A DNA stretch of 40,096 nt, from the NCBI GenBank assembly GCA_002425685.1, contig DIMS01000115.1, positions 1 through 40,096 on the forward strand. The letters run 5' to 3'. The translations under genes and the position numbers were made by a program. The notes beneath the pieces were generated by a model, which saw nothing but the letters and a program-made list of their open reading frames with translations, was not told the origin of the DNA and did not search any database. Position 1 is the stretch's first letter; the number at the start of each line of letters is the position of its first letter. This stretch comes from Synergistaceae bacterium UBA5560. Lineage in GTDB: Bacteria; Synergistota; Synergistia; Synergistales; Aminiphilaceae. Below, in pieces: positions 7,293 to 15,887 of the stretch.

Positions 7293-7808
7293 GTGCATTT
7301 TCTCACGTTCCTTCTTACCCTCGGCCTCGCGGCGGTGGCTTTTCCGGTGCTCTATCTCAGAGGCGTCGTCTCTCTCGTGGAGCGCTGCCAGGCTTTTCTC
7401 GCCCCCGAGGCGTCCACGCAGCCGCGGAAGCCCCTTGCCGAGAGCGTAGACGTGGCGGCGAGAAAGAGCGGTTTTTCGGTGGAACGCCTGCCTCTGCTTC
7501 TCGGAAGCGGATTGCTCCTGATTCTGGAGATCTACATCCAGAGCGCCTGGTCCGCCTTCTCGGTCCTCAAGGTGTTGGAGTATGCACAGCAGCCCGGCGC
7601 GACGCGCTGGGTCTACTACGCCTTGGGGTTTCTCCTCTGCGAGGGGGCGTTGGGCGTCATTGCCAGAAAGGATCCGGGACTCAGCATTTTCCGCGTCCTT
7701 CGCTCGGTGATCCCCATGGGTTCCTTTGCGGTCTTCGCGCTTGTTCCGTCGCGGATCGACATCTTCTACGGATGGCTCCGGGCGCTCGCTTCCTTCCGGC
7801 TTTGGTGA
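7293..7808 (+). CDS. Four-helix membrane protein, unknown function
   Basis: A 171-residue protein starting at GTG 7293 after GGAGGG. Hydrophobic segments lie at about residues 3-25, 65-86, 107-126 and 134-155, with a soluble loop at 35-62 containing the cysteine-poor, charged AESVDVAARKSG stretch. No family is recognised. It is 11 bases downstream of the aldolase gene and probably in the same transcript. It ends 27 bases from the convergent hybrid regulator gene; no clear hairpin terminator was seen in that gap. Confidence 0.65.
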   Translation: MHFLTFLLTLGLAAVAFPVLYLRGVVSLVERCQAFLAPEASTQPRKPLAESVDVAARKSGFSVERLPLLLGSGLLLILEIYIQSAWSAFSVLKVLEYAQQPGATRWVYYALGFLLCEGALGVIARKDPGLSIFRVLRSVIPMGSFAVFALVPSRIDIFYGWLRALASFRLW

Positions 7809-7835
7809 GCGTCGTTCTTTTTTCGGACCTGCGTC

Positions 7836-8987
7836 TCAGGACCTGGAGGGAAGCACCTCTCCGGCGGAAGTGCCGGCCCGGGGGCGTCGCCGCTTCAGTG
7901 GCAGGACTACCGTGACCGTGGTTCCCTCGTCGGGGGCGCTCTCCACGCTGAAGGTGCCTCGGTGCAGCTCCGCAAGGCGCTTGGCGAGGATCAGCCCCAG
8001 CCCGGCTCCTTGTTGTTCCAGAAACTGCCGGTCGAACTGCACGTAGGCGCCGATGCGCTCTACCTGGGAGGATGTCATGCCGCTTCCTTCATCGTGGACG
8101 GAGAGGCGGAACACCCCTTCCCCGACGGTTGCCCTGACGGTCACCGCCGTTCCCGGAGAAGAGAATTTGAAGGCGTTGGAGAGTAGTTCCTCCGCGATTT
8201 TGCGGAAATGCTCGTCCACGACGGGAAGCGTCGCGTCCGCGTCGATCCGGAGGGACAGGTCGGAGGTACGACCGTGTTCTGCGGCGGTACGGTCCGCCAC
8301 GCCGGAAAGGCTCTGTCGGAAGGAGAGCGTCTCTCCCTGGAGAAATCGACGGCGGTACGTCGCGTCCTTGTGGGCGATCTCCAGTCGTGCGTAGAGCAGG
8401 TTGTTCTTCGTGATCCGACAGAGGCGGTCCGAAGCACGCAGAATGGCGTCCAGATGTTCGTTTCTCTGTCCGTTGTCCATGTGTTCCCACTCGTCCCGGA
8501 GGCGTTCCGCGTTGGCGCGCAGAATGGTGAGGGGTGTGAAGAGTTCGTGGGGAAGCGCCCTGGAGAGGTTGCCCCGCAGTTCCTCATATCGGACGGCCGT
8601 GGCGCTTTCCTGGAGCGTCTGCCGTGTGAGCCGCGCCGCAACGGCCCGGAGGAGGGTCTCCCCCGAAAAGGGCTTCGTGACGTAGTCGTCGGCTCCCCGT
8701 TCCATACCGCTGCGGATGTCCGCAGCCCTTGCCCTGGCGGTGAGGAAGATGAAGGGAATGTCCGCCGTGGCGGGGCTGTCCCGAAGGGTTTTCAGGACAC
8801 CGTATCCGTCCACGCCGGGCATGAGAATGTCGCAGACGATCAGGTCGGGAAGGGCCGCCTTGGCGAGCCGGATTCCTTCCTCCCCCGAAGCGGCCTTGAG
8901 GACCGTGTACCCCTCGAGTTCCAGCAGATCCCCCACGTTCGCGAGCAACTCACCTTCGTCCTCGATGAGAAGAATTCTGTTTTTCAT
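7836..8987 (-). CDS. Hybrid response regulator-histidine kinase
   Basis: A 383-residue cytoplasmic protein. Residues 1-120 are a receiver domain with the acidic pocket E9/D10, phosphoacceptor D53 (VCDILMPG), T83 and K105 (DYVTKPFS). Residues about 135-205 form a HisKA-like dimerisation helix pair with H147 (LPHELFTPL). The C-terminal part is a HATPase_c domain with N-box (EELLSNAFKFS), DEGSGM and GAGLGLILAK. No DNA-binding output domain is present, so it acts by phosphotransfer rather than as a transcription factor. The start ATG overlaps the stop of the PAS kinase by 4 bases (ATGA), so they form a linked pair in which the receiver is probably the kinase's target. Confidence 0.88.
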   Translation of the reverse strand: MKNRILLIEDEGELLANVGDLLELEGYTVLKAASGEEGIRLAKAALPDLIVCDILMPGVDGYGVLKTLRDSPATADIPFIFLTARARAADIRSGMERGADDYVTKPFSGETLLRAVAARLTRQTLQESATAVRYEELRGNLSRALPHELFTPLTILRANAERLRDEWEHMDNGQRNEHLDAILRASDRLCRITKNNLLYARLEIAHKDATYRRRFLQGETLSFRQSLSGVADRTAAEHGRTSDLSLRIDADATLPVVDEHFRKIAEELLSNAFKFSSPGTAVTVRATVGEGVFRLSVHDEGSGMTSSQVERIGAYVQFDRQFLEQQGAGLGLILAKRLAELHRGTFSVESAPDEGTTVTVVLPLKRRRPRAGTSAGEVLPSRS

Positions 8988-11383
8988 GGCGTTCCCTCTT
9001 CCCCCTTTGAGGAGCCGCCGCCGGCGGGCAGAAGCACGGTCACGACGGTCCCTTCGTTCACGACGCTGTCGATGGAAATGGTTCCTCCGTGGGCGCTGAC
9101 GCAGCGTTTCACGATGGCCAGTCCAAGTCCCGTGCCGCGGACGGTTCCTACATTGCGTCCCCGGTTGAAGACATGAAAGAGCCTGCCGAGGTCCTCCTGC
9201 GGAATGCCGATGCCCGAATCCCTGACGTCCAGGCGAAGCGCCTCTCCCTGCCGGCGGATTCCGCAGAAGACCGTCGTCGTTTCGGGGGAGTATTTGACGG
9301 CGTTGGAGAGCAGGTTCGTCAGAATGGGGCGAAGAAGGTCCACGTCGACGACGAAAGGGTGCTCCGGATCCTCTTCGCAGGTCGTCTCGATGCGCCCTTT
9401 CTGTTTGAGCACGGCTTCCACATCGGCGACGACGGCGGCGAGGAGCGGTCGAAGCTCCACATGCCTGGGCAGACAGGTGAGATTCGCCGATTCGACCCGT
9501 CCCGCCTCGATGATATTTCCCAGAAGATGTTCCATCTGGAAGATTCCCTGACGAATGCTCTCTACATAGCGCTCGATCTGTGGTTTCTTCAGGGATTCGC
9601 CATGACGGTCGAGGATCGTCGCGGCGGAGAGGATCGTGCTCATGGGTGTGCGGAATTCGTGGGAGACCATGGAGATGAAGGTGTTCTTGAGCTCGTTCAG
9701 CTCTTTCTCCCGTTGTAGTGCCTTTTCCAGCTCCTCGGCGAAGCGCTGCCGTTCCGTGATGTCCGAGACGATGATGACGAAGGAGCCGTTTTCCAACGAG
9801 CGGGATCTCCGGAATTCGGCGATTTTCCGCTCGCCGCTTTTGCAGCGGATGGGAGCGATGACACTCTCCGGTTCGGCGTTTATGACCTCCCAATAGTCGA
9901 TGGAGGGAACCGCCTCCTCTTCCGTGACGGAGTGCAGCGCGGCGAACCATGCGTTCCTGTTGGGCAGATCCTGCCTCGTGTAGCCCGTCATGAGGGTGAA
10001 CTCGGGGTTCACCAGGATGATCTCCCTGCCGTCGGTGACGACGATGCCGTAGGGGGCGTTCTCCAGGACGGAGGCGAGGGTGTCCGTGAGTTCCTGCTGG
10101 TATTTCAGCGCTTTTGCGATATGCCGTTCGTTGCGCTTCCGTTCTGTCACGTCCTCGAGCATAATCACGCGGAGCGCGTCCGCCGACGCAAGCGAGGCCC
10201 GGAATTCGATGTCCCGTATCTCCCCATTGCGGCAGTGTATGGAGAGAACCACCGGATAGGGTGCCGGGTCGCCGAGGTACCCCTCCCAGAATTGCTCGCA
10301 CAGGGAGTTCTCTTCGTCCGCGGGGCGGAAACGGTGGCAGCACTCCCGAATGGAGCCGAGGTGCTGCAGGGAATATCCCGTGAGGGCCGTGAACTCTCTG
10401 TTCACGTAGGAGATGGTTCTGCCGTCGAAGAACGCCACGCCGTTGGGTGTGTTGTCGAGAATGAAGGCGAGCGTGCGCTGTTCGCGCTCCAGGCGCTGCT
10501 GAATCTCCTCGCGTTCGCCGATTTCCGCGAGGAGCGCCCTGTTGAGATCCGCGAGTTCCACCGTGCGTTCGGTGATCTTTCCCTCCAGGTCCCGGGAGAG
10601 CTGTTCGAGTTCGTGCTTGGCGCGAACCCTGTCCGTGATGTCCCGGCCGATCTCCTGGATTTCCACGCAGTGGCCGGAGGAATCGAAGATCCCCTTCTGC
10701 GTCCATTCCTGCCAGCGTTTTTTCCCCTGGTGGTACGCCCAGATCTCCCTGGTGAAGGTGGGACGTTCCGGAGAGAGACTCGTGGTGATCCACCGAAGGT
10801 TCTCCCGTTCGTGGGGTGGGACGAACTCGAAGACGGACCGCCCCACGATGTCCTTGGGAGACAGTCCCCGATATGTGCAGTAGGAAGCGTTTGCGAAGAG
10901 AATGGTTCCATCCGCCAGCCAGCGCAGGATGAACGTGTCCGCCTCGTCGACGATGGACCGGAAGAGTGTCGCCATGGACGGGTCCGAGAAAGAAGCTCTT
11001 CCGGAGCACGCCGTGTTGTTGCGGAGGAGGAGAAGCGTCATCCCCGCTCCGTCGGAGTGACGGGGTGGAAGCGCGGTCACGGAAAAACCCACTGCCAGGG
11101 GCTCTCCATCCTGTCGATGCAAGTGGCCCGGAAACAAGAGCGTGTCGGAATCAATGTTTTGCCCCCTTGTTTCTGTTTCTTCGGGTGTGAGGAAAGGCAC
11201 GATTTCGGGCAGGAGAAACGGAGCGGACTCGCCCGAGCACTGTTCGTGCCCGGAATAGCCTGCGAGGGATGCGAACGCGCTGTTCGCGGAAACAATCCGG
11301 TCTCCCCGGAGAATCGCCATGGCCAGGGGGCACTCGGAAAAGGCGAGAGAAAAAAACGATTCCTCCCGAGACAGGTCGGACAT
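8984..11383 (-). CDS. Soluble multi-PAS sensor histidine kinase
   Basis: A 799-residue protein with no membrane segment. Four PAS domains lie at about 8-120, 140-255, 303-420 and 438-550, with a coiled-coil linker (about 253-305) after the second. The HisKA domain has phosphoacceptor H575 (MVSHEFRTPM). The HATPase_c domain shows N690/N694 (TNLLSNAVKYS), DSGIGIP near 722 and GTGLGLA near 750. It should sense a cytoplasmic signal through one or more PAS domains; no heme- or flavin-binding residue can be assigned. The start at 11383 is chosen for GGAGGTG seven bases upstream; the open frame extends further but without a ribosome site. Its partner is the overlapping receiver-kinase hybrid. Confidence 0.88.
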   Translation of the reverse strand: MSDLSREESFFSLAFSECPLAMAILRGDRIVSANSAFASLAGYSGHEQCSGESAPFLLPEIVPFLTPEETETRGQNIDSDTLLFPGHLHRQDGEPLAVGFSVTALPPRHSDGAGMTLLLLRNNTACSGRASFSDPSMATLFRSIVDEADTFILRWLADGTILFANASYCTYRGLSPKDIVGRSVFEFVPPHERENLRWITTSLSPERPTFTREIWAYHQGKKRWQEWTQKGIFDSSGHCVEIQEIGRDITDRVRAKHELEQLSRDLEGKITERTVELADLNRALLAEIGEREEIQQRLEREQRTLAFILDNTPNGVAFFDGRTISYVNREFTALTGYSLQHLGSIRECCHRFRPADEENSLCEQFWEGYLGDPAPYPVVLSIHCRNGEIRDIEFRASLASADALRVIMLEDVTERKRNERHIAKALKYQQELTDTLASVLENAPYGIVVTDGREIILVNPEFTLMTGYTRQDLPNRNAWFAALHSVTEEEAVPSIDYWEVINAEPESVIAPIRCKSGERKIAEFRRSRSLENGSFVIIVSDITERQRFAEELEKALQREKELNELKNTFISMVSHEFRTPMSTILSAATILDRHGESLKKPQIERYVESIRQGIFQMEHLLGNIIEAGRVESANLTCLPRHVELRPLLAAVVADVEAVLKQKGRIETTCEEDPEHPFVVDVDLLRPILTNLLSNAVKYSPETTTVFCGIRRQGEALRLDVRDSGIGIPQEDLGRLFHVFNRGRNVGTVRGTGLGLAIVKRCVSAHGGTISIDSVVNEGTVVTVLLPAGGGSSKGEEGTP

Positions 11384-11611
11384 GAGACACCTCCAAACCG
11401 CGGAAAGGACAGCGGTTTCTTGATATTCCGTTTTCATTGTAACCCATGCCGCCCTCCGAAAGCGCACACGCGGAGACGTCCCGGCGACATGGCCACACGT
11501 TCCCGGCATGTTCCGGAGGGGGAAAGAACGTCACCACAACAGTCTCGGAGCGTCGGAAGGGCAGGAAATTTCGAAGAAAGAATTCTTCAGGCAATTCCGA
11601 CGAGGCTGCCC
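11384..11611. other. Divergent intergenic region
   Basis: Non-coding stretch between the sensor kinase and the diiron-protein gene. On the minus strand a TACAAT (complement of 11436-11441) could be a -10 for the kinase, but no acceptable -35 accompanies it. Nothing else was recognised apart from the diiron-gene promoter that follows. Confidence 0.4.
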
Positions 11612-11641
11612 TTGCAAAGAGGGATTCGCAATGCCTATAAT
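11612..11641 (+). promoter_or_regulatory. Strong promoter of the diiron-protein gene
   Basis: TTGCAA (11612-11617), an 18-base spacer and a perfect TATAAT (11636-11641). The leader is about 30 bases and contains AAGGAGG. Confidence 0.75.
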
Positions 11642-11679
11642 CGAAAACGCAGAACAGTCCCGAAAGGAGGTTCTCAAAG

Positions 11680-12153
11680 ATGGGTCAGAAAGTGTTCGAC
11701 ATGAAGGGTGCACTTCGGTATGCCATTCACGCGGAAATCCAGGCGAGCGAGTTCTACGGAAAATGGGCGGAAAACACCAAGGCGGGTCATTTGCGGAGCG
11801 AGCTGGAGGAACTCACGGAGTGGGAAGACGAGCACCGGAAGTCGCTGACGGCCTATTATCTCCGCCTCTTCGGCGAAGAACCTTCCATCGACCCGTCCCT
11901 CGTGGTGGACCCCGCCCTTCGAGTGCAGGCGGACGAATTCAAGGATTTCTACTCCCTGTTGCGCATCGCCTCCACGGCGTATCTCTCGGAGATGCGGGCC
12001 GCGGAACTGTACGAGGAAATGGAGCGCCACGCCGAAGGCGAGGCGAAAAAGCTTTTCACGGATCTGGCGGCCATGGAGCGGAGCCACATGGACAAGGCTC
12101 TCGTGAGGTACAATGCTCTCCGGGGAGAGATTGAAGGACCGCTGATGTTCTAG
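11680..12153 (+). CDS. Rubrerythrin/ferritin-like diiron protein
   Basis: A 157-residue four-helix-bundle protein. Helix 1 has E19 and E24 (HAEIQASEFY), helix 2 has E49-x2-H52 (WEDEHRK), helix 3 has SEMRAAELYEEM and helix 4 another ExxH (MERSHMDK). The two ExxH motifs fit a carboxylate-bridged diiron site of the rubrerythrin type; the C-terminal rubredoxin domain of classical rubrerythrin is absent. Such proteins reduce peroxide or bind iron in anaerobes. AAGGAGG lies nine bases before the ATG. It has a near-consensus promoter and a terminator directly behind, so it is a single-gene, probably highly expressed unit. Confidence 0.82.
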   Translation: MGQKVFDMKGALRYAIHAEIQASEFYGKWAENTKAGHLRSELEELTEWEDEHRKSLTAYYLRLFGEEPSIDPSLVVDPALRVQADEFKDFYSLLRIASTAYLSEMRAAELYEEMERHAEGEAKKLFTDLAAMERSHMDKALVRYNALRGEIEGPLMF

Positions 12154-12175
12154 TTGTCGGAAAATGTTCGGGACA

Positions 12176-12213
12176 AGGGTGCCGCGGTGCCGTACGCCGC
12201 GACACCCTTTTTT
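12176..12213 (+). terminator. Intrinsic terminator of the diiron-protein gene
   Basis: Hairpin AGGGTGCCGCGG against CCGCGACACCCT, one mismatch in 12 pairs, followed by six T. Confidence 0.85.
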
Positions 12214-12300
12214 CCGCGTGTGGCGTGCGATGCCTCCCGCGGGAAATCGAGTGTGCGATGACGTGCGAGTGCGGCGAAGATTCCTGAGGAGGTGACGCAC

Positions 12301-12348
12301 GTGGCGTTTCGGCGAGGCTGCGGAATCCGGAAAGAGGCCCCGTGGTGA
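12301..12348 (+). CDS. 15-residue leader ORF overlapping the degenerate-GGDEF gene
   Basis: GTG 12301 is preceded at ideal spacing by AGGAGGTGA, the strongest ribosome site in this area. It encodes MAFRRGCGIRKEAPW and stops at TGA 12346-12348, overlapping the GTG codons (12342, 12345) that start the next gene. It could serve translational coupling. Alternatively, the strong site marks the true start of the downstream gene and a frameshift separates them. No regulatory codon run is visible in the peptide. Confidence 0.3.
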   Translation: MAFRRGCGIRKEAPW

Positions 12349-13544
12349 ACCGGGTCGGCGATTATGTGCTGGTCCCTCCCTTTGTCTCCTTTCCGCTGCT
12401 CCTGTTCCTCGGCGTGCTCAGAAACGCCGAGGCGAGGGTGTCCCTTCCCGCTCCGCTGTGGGGACTCTTTCTCCTCGCGTATCTCATCGGGAGCATTGCC
12501 TACGGATCTCTGCTCCTCAGTGGAAAACGAACGCGCCTCCTGCAGCTTCAACTCTTCTGCCAGGGGCTTCTCGTGGCGTTCCTCTCCCTGGCCTGGGGTA
12601 CTCCGGCCCTTGTGACGTGGGCGGGTGTCGCGTCAGTTCTTGTCGCACTTCTCCTTTCCCTCTACGATGTGGTGTCTCACCCCGAAGGGATCGGAGAGGC
12701 TTCTTCCGTAACCGGCGAGAGCGGGGGGCATGTCCGATCCTTCCCGGGGGTGACCTGGAAAACCCTTGTCGAACGCACGCCCCTTCCCGTCCTGGTGACG
12801 GACAAAAGCGGCGCCGTCCAGAGTGTTTCGCCCGCCTTCGCGGACCTGTACTCCTCCTCGGGCGGGGAGAACCTGCTTGCCCAGAGAGTGGAGAGGCTTC
12901 TTCCGCTGGATAAAACGGAGGTCATCCTGGATGATCTTCCCTGGGAGATCGAACAGGTTTTTTTCCCCGAGGAGGAGGTGCTCCTCTTCTTTCTCGTGCC
13001 GCCTCGGACAGCTCCGGAACCGGCTCCCGTCGAGGATCGCCGCCGACGCCCCCTTCGCGACGAGCGAACCGGTCTCTACAACGAGGCATACCTCGCCATA
13101 CGGGGCATGGAAGAACTTTCCAGGGACGCACGCTACAAGCGGTGGCTCTCGGCGGTGATGTTCAAGGTGAACTGTGCCCCCGGCGTGAGTGAGATAGAAG
13201 AGAAACTCGTGGTGGAGGAGTTCGCGAAAAATGTGCGGGAAAATGTGCGGGGGTGCGACATCGGTTTTTTTCTGGACGACCGGTCCATTCTTCTCATGCT
13301 TCCCGAGACACCCTTGGGAGGTGCTCAGATTCTCGCGGTGAGGCTGGGCGAACTTTTTCAGAATGTCCTTGCCGTGCAGTCGAGGATGGGCAAGACCATT
13401 GCCGCCGAGCTGCTCGTCGGGCTTCATTTCTACCGGGGAACGGAGCCGCTGCAGACGCACAGCCTGGTGGGTATGCTGCAGCAGTCACTCCGTCCTTTTC
13501 AGGAATTGAAGGGACATCGCCCTCAGGAAACACCCGGAGAATGA
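12342..13544 (+). CDS. Membrane protein with PAS-like and degenerate GGDEF domains
   Basis: A 400-residue protein. The first about 110 residues contain four hydrophobic helices, followed by a PAS-like segment (about 140-215; PLPVLVTDKSGAVQSVSPAF) and an acidic/basic linker. From about 235 to 385 it resembles a GGDEF domain (DERTGLYNEAYLAIRGMEEL, later DIGFFLDDRSILLMLP). The GGDEF signature itself is replaced by LDDRS-like residues, so diguanylate cyclase activity is not expected; it may sense or bind only. The start is a GTG (12342 or 12345) with AGAGG just upstream; the overlapping leader ORF makes the start uncertain. The next gene begins 100 bases downstream, probably in the same transcript. 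Confidence 0.75.
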   Translation: MVNRVGDYVLVPPFVSFPLLLFLGVLRNAEARVSLPAPLWGLFLLAYLIGSIAYGSLLLSGKRTRLLQLQLFCQGLLVAFLSLAWGTPALVTWAGVASVLVALLLSLYDVVSHPEGIGEASSVTGESGGHVRSFPGVTWKTLVERTPLPVLVTDKSGAVQSVSPAFADLYSSSGGENLLAQRVERLLPLDKTEVILDDLPWEIEQVFFPEEEVLLFFLVPPRTAPEPAPVEDRRRRPLRDERTGLYNEAYLAIRGMEELSRDARYKRWLSAVMFKVNCAPGVSEIEEKLVVEEFAKNVRENVRGCDIGFFLDDRSILLMLPETPLGGAQILAVRLGELFQNVLAVQSRMGKTIAAELLVGLHFYRGTEPLQTHSLVGMLQQSLRPFQELKGHRPQETPGE

Positions 13545-13644
13545 GGCGGAGCGGTGTGGTGTCCTCGTGCGGTTTCACGGGGAAAAGAGCGTGTTCGGTC
13601 GAAAGGACCGGATGCATATTTCGAAAACAGACGGAGGAACGTTC

Positions 13645-14826
13645 GTGAGCGTGTTCGAGTCGAATCAGCTCCTTGCCTACGTACGAGTGGATGAGCATCT
13701 GGCCCTGAGCCTGAGCATCGGTTCCAGGGGGCCCCATTTGATGATCGAGAATCTCGATACGGGAAAGAAGAAAGCCACGAGGCTCTCGTGGATGGAGAGT
13801 GCCAAGGAGTTGCAGATCAAGATCGCCAAGGGCAAGACGCAGACTTACCCTCCCGATGTGCTTCGCGGCGCCGTGAATGCGCTCATGGAGCAGGTTCTGG
13901 AACAGGGGCAGATCCGTTCGCAGCTCTGGAAGCTGTTTCGCTTCTTCTCGGTGCTCGTGCACGAGCCGAAGAACGTGATGCGGGAATCGGAACTCCGCGT
14001 CCTCTCGGAGGAAAAACGCCGGGTGCTTTGGCTGGCCTGCTTCGCCTCTGGAGACACACCGGGTGTCCTGCGCCCCTGTTTCGCCCAGGGGGAGAGCGAG
14101 CGGGCCGTCCTCGGCCGTTTCTTCAAGGACCACGGAGAACCCTGGGGAATCGGAATTCCCCTCGAACCGGGCGAACGGGGAGTGGTCTCCCTGAAGAAAC
14201 GGGGTATCGCCCCCACGCTCATGACGGTCTACGGGGACCGGTGGTACCGCCCGATCATGCTTGCCTCGGCGGGAACGCTCATGGGCATGAGCGACTGGTC
14301 CGGTGACGACGAGGGGACGCTCGGCTATTCCATTTGGCGCCCGTTGCTCGCGGACGTCGCGGAGGATCTCGCCGATAAAAAGGAAGAGGCGGCGAAGGGC
14401 ATCGTGCAGCGCCTGAGGGTGTTCATCAAGCATTTTCACAGGCTGCCGCTCCTGTCCGAGTCGTCCGTGCTCGACAGCCACGATGCGCTCAAGGCGGAGG
14501 GATACGGCAGAAGAGAGCGCTTCGACGAGAACACGGGAGCCCTGGGCAACGTGGTCTTCGACGTCACCCGTTATGCCCGGGATGACGGACAGGGGGCGCT
14601 GACCTGTCGGGTCAAGGGGCCGACTTTTCCTCCAAAGGAGGACCTTGTGTTGCGTTTCGGGCCGGAGGTATACGAAGAGGCGCTTCATGAGGATGCCTGT
14701 GGCAGCATGGAAGACAGCAGATTCACCATGGTGAACCTGATCCAGGCGAAACAGATGCAAAAGTGGATCGGCATGGCGGAGTCACTGGTGGGCATTCTGA
14801 CCCCTCCCCTTGAAGGAGGCTCCTGA
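13645..14826 (+). CDS. Unrecognised 393-residue soluble protein
   Basis: No family is recognised. There is no signal peptide or membrane helix. Residues about 1-60 look like a beta-rich domain (ALSLSIGSRGPHLMIENLD) with a basic loop (TGKKKATRLSW). The middle is helical and charged, and a glycine/aspartate-rich stretch (MGMSDWSGDDEGTLGYSIW) lies near residue 215-235. The C-terminal third has RRERFDENTGALGNVVFDVTRYARDDG. GGAGG lies seven bases before GTG 13645; an earlier in-frame ATG at 13612 has a weaker site. It follows the degenerate-GGDEF membrane protein and may be its functional partner, a guess from position only. Confidence 0.65.
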   Translation: MSVFESNQLLAYVRVDEHLALSLSIGSRGPHLMIENLDTGKKKATRLSWMESAKELQIKIAKGKTQTYPPDVLRGAVNALMEQVLEQGQIRSQLWKLFRFFSVLVHEPKNVMRESELRVLSEEKRRVLWLACFASGDTPGVLRPCFAQGESERAVLGRFFKDHGEPWGIGIPLEPGERGVVSLKKRGIAPTLMTVYGDRWYRPIMLASAGTLMGMSDWSGDDEGTLGYSIWRPLLADVAEDLADKKEEAAKGIVQRLRVFIKHFHRLPLLSESSVLDSHDALKAEGYGRRERFDENTGALGNVVFDVTRYARDDGQGALTCRVKGPTFPPKEDLVLRFGPEVYEEALHEDACGSMEDSRFTMVNLIQAKQMQKWIGMAESLVGILTPPLEGGS

Positions 14827-14963
14827 GGTTCTCACATAGCGCGGGCGGTGTGGAAAACGGCACGGGTGCGTGCGGTTCAGAGGTGCGACAGGGCTTGTGC
14901 CGGAGAGTTTTTCAGGGAAGCGCAACGGATTCGGAATGGTGCGGAACGCGGCGGAAAGGTGTC

Positions 14964-15049
14964 TGGCGGAGGACGAGGGATTCGAACCCCCGGAGCTTGC
15001 GCTCAACTGATTTCAAGTCAGCCGCCTTCGACCGCTCGGCCAGTCCTCC
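14964..15049 (-). tRNA. tRNA-Ser, anticodon UGA
   Basis: The minus strand folds as a class II tRNA. The acceptor stem is GGAGGAC paired with GTCCTCC, the D-arm contains TGGCCGAGCGGTC, and the anticodon loop CTTGAAA gives anticodon TGA. A long variable arm (GAGCGCAAGCTC) is diagnostic of serine, and the T-arm carries GGTTCGAATCC. Discriminator G is followed by an encoded CCA. It reads UCA and other UCN codons. Confidence 0.95.
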
Positions 15050-15062
15050 GCGCACGGCCCAC

Positions 15063-15068
15063 ATTCTA
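15063..15068 (-). promoter_or_regulatory. Possible -10 box of tRNA-Ser
   Basis: TAGAAT on the minus strand, 14 bases before the mature 5' end of the tRNA. The -35 region is weak. Confidence 0.35.
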
Positions 15069-15281
15069 GACTAAAGTGCGTCTTTTCGCCACTGTTTTTC
15101 GGGAGATCCTGCAGGATATGCCCGGCGGTTTCGCTCCGCCGCAGTTCGCGTCGCTCCTTGCGGAAAGGGCGGGTGTTCCCCGTCGTTCCGAAAAGGAGGC
15201 GGGGGGCCGTTTCCGACGAAAGAGGTTGCGGTGTGCGGTGCTCCGGTGCCGTTCGTTTCGAACTCCCCAAGGAGGTGCGGC

Positions 15282-15698
15282 ATGACCAGAGAGGAGATCA
15301 TTCGGCGTTTTGTCTGCGTTCCCTCGCGGGTCGCCGTGGTCGGTGCGTCGCCGAAGCCCGAACGCCCCGTGAACGGCGTCATGGAATACCTGAAGGGAAA
15401 GGGCTTTTCCCTCTTTCCTGTGAATCCCGCCTACGCAGGACGCGACATCCATGGCGTGTCCTGCGTAGGTTCTCTGGAGGATGTCCCCCGTCCCGTGGAC
15501 GTGGTGGCTCTTTTCGTCTCGTCGGGGCAGCAGGATGATGTCCTCGCCGTGCTCGCCCGCCTTCCGTTCAAGCCCGTGGTGTGGATGCAGCCCGGCGCGG
15601 AGAACGCCGAGGCGGAGCTGAATCTCCGTGCGCAGGACTACGACGTGGTGAGCGGGGAATGCCTCATGGCCGTATCCAGGGCACGTTGCGCGTCCTAG
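15282..15698 (+). CDS. CoA-binding domain protein (YccU-like)
   Basis: A 138-residue Rossmann-fold protein of the CoA_binding_2 family. VAVVGASPKPERPVNGVMEYL near residues 18-38 is the nucleotide-binding loop, followed by FPVNPAYAGRDIHGV, DVVALFVSS, VVWMQPGAENAEAE and the terminal VSGECLMA. The family binds CoA, but its cellular role is not established. AAGGAGG lies seven bases before the ATG. It stands alone between the tRNA and the nifS promoter. Confidence 0.85.
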   Translation: MTREEIIRRFVCVPSRVAVVGASPKPERPVNGVMEYLKGKGFSLFPVNPAYAGRDIHGVSCVGSLEDVPRPVDVVALFVSSGQQDDVLAVLARLPFKPVVWMQPGAENAEAELNLRAQDYDVVSGECLMAVSRARCAS

Positions 15699-15848
15699 GG
15701 GGCGTTTTTTCCGCAAAGTCGGTCTTTTGTCCGCAGCGTTTCCTTCGGGACATTCTCGAAAGGATCCTTTTTCGCCGTCCTTCCGCTCGGGCGAAGCTCT
15801 CGTCATGTTTGCAGATGTTTCAGCGGGAAGAGGCGCCCCTCTTTCCCG

Positions 15849-15877
15849 TTGACGACGGAGCGAAAAAGAGGTAGGAT
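15849..15877 (+). promoter_or_regulatory. Promoter of the nifS-nifU-MOSC operon
   Basis: TTGACG (15849-15854, 5 of 6), a 17-base spacer and TAGGAT (15872-15877, 4 of 6). Predicted start is near 15884, giving a leader of about 45 bases. Confidence 0.7.
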
Positions 15878-15887
15878 ACTTCTTGAA

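Noticed and set aside
9932..11704. 590-codon plus-strand open frame opposite the PAS kinase
   Set aside because: No motifs; the minus strand encodes a complete histidine kinase. It is a GC-rich antisense shadow.
14827..14963. Gap between the 393-residue gene and tRNA-Ser searched for a terminator
   Set aside because: No hairpin with a T run and no second tRNA were found.
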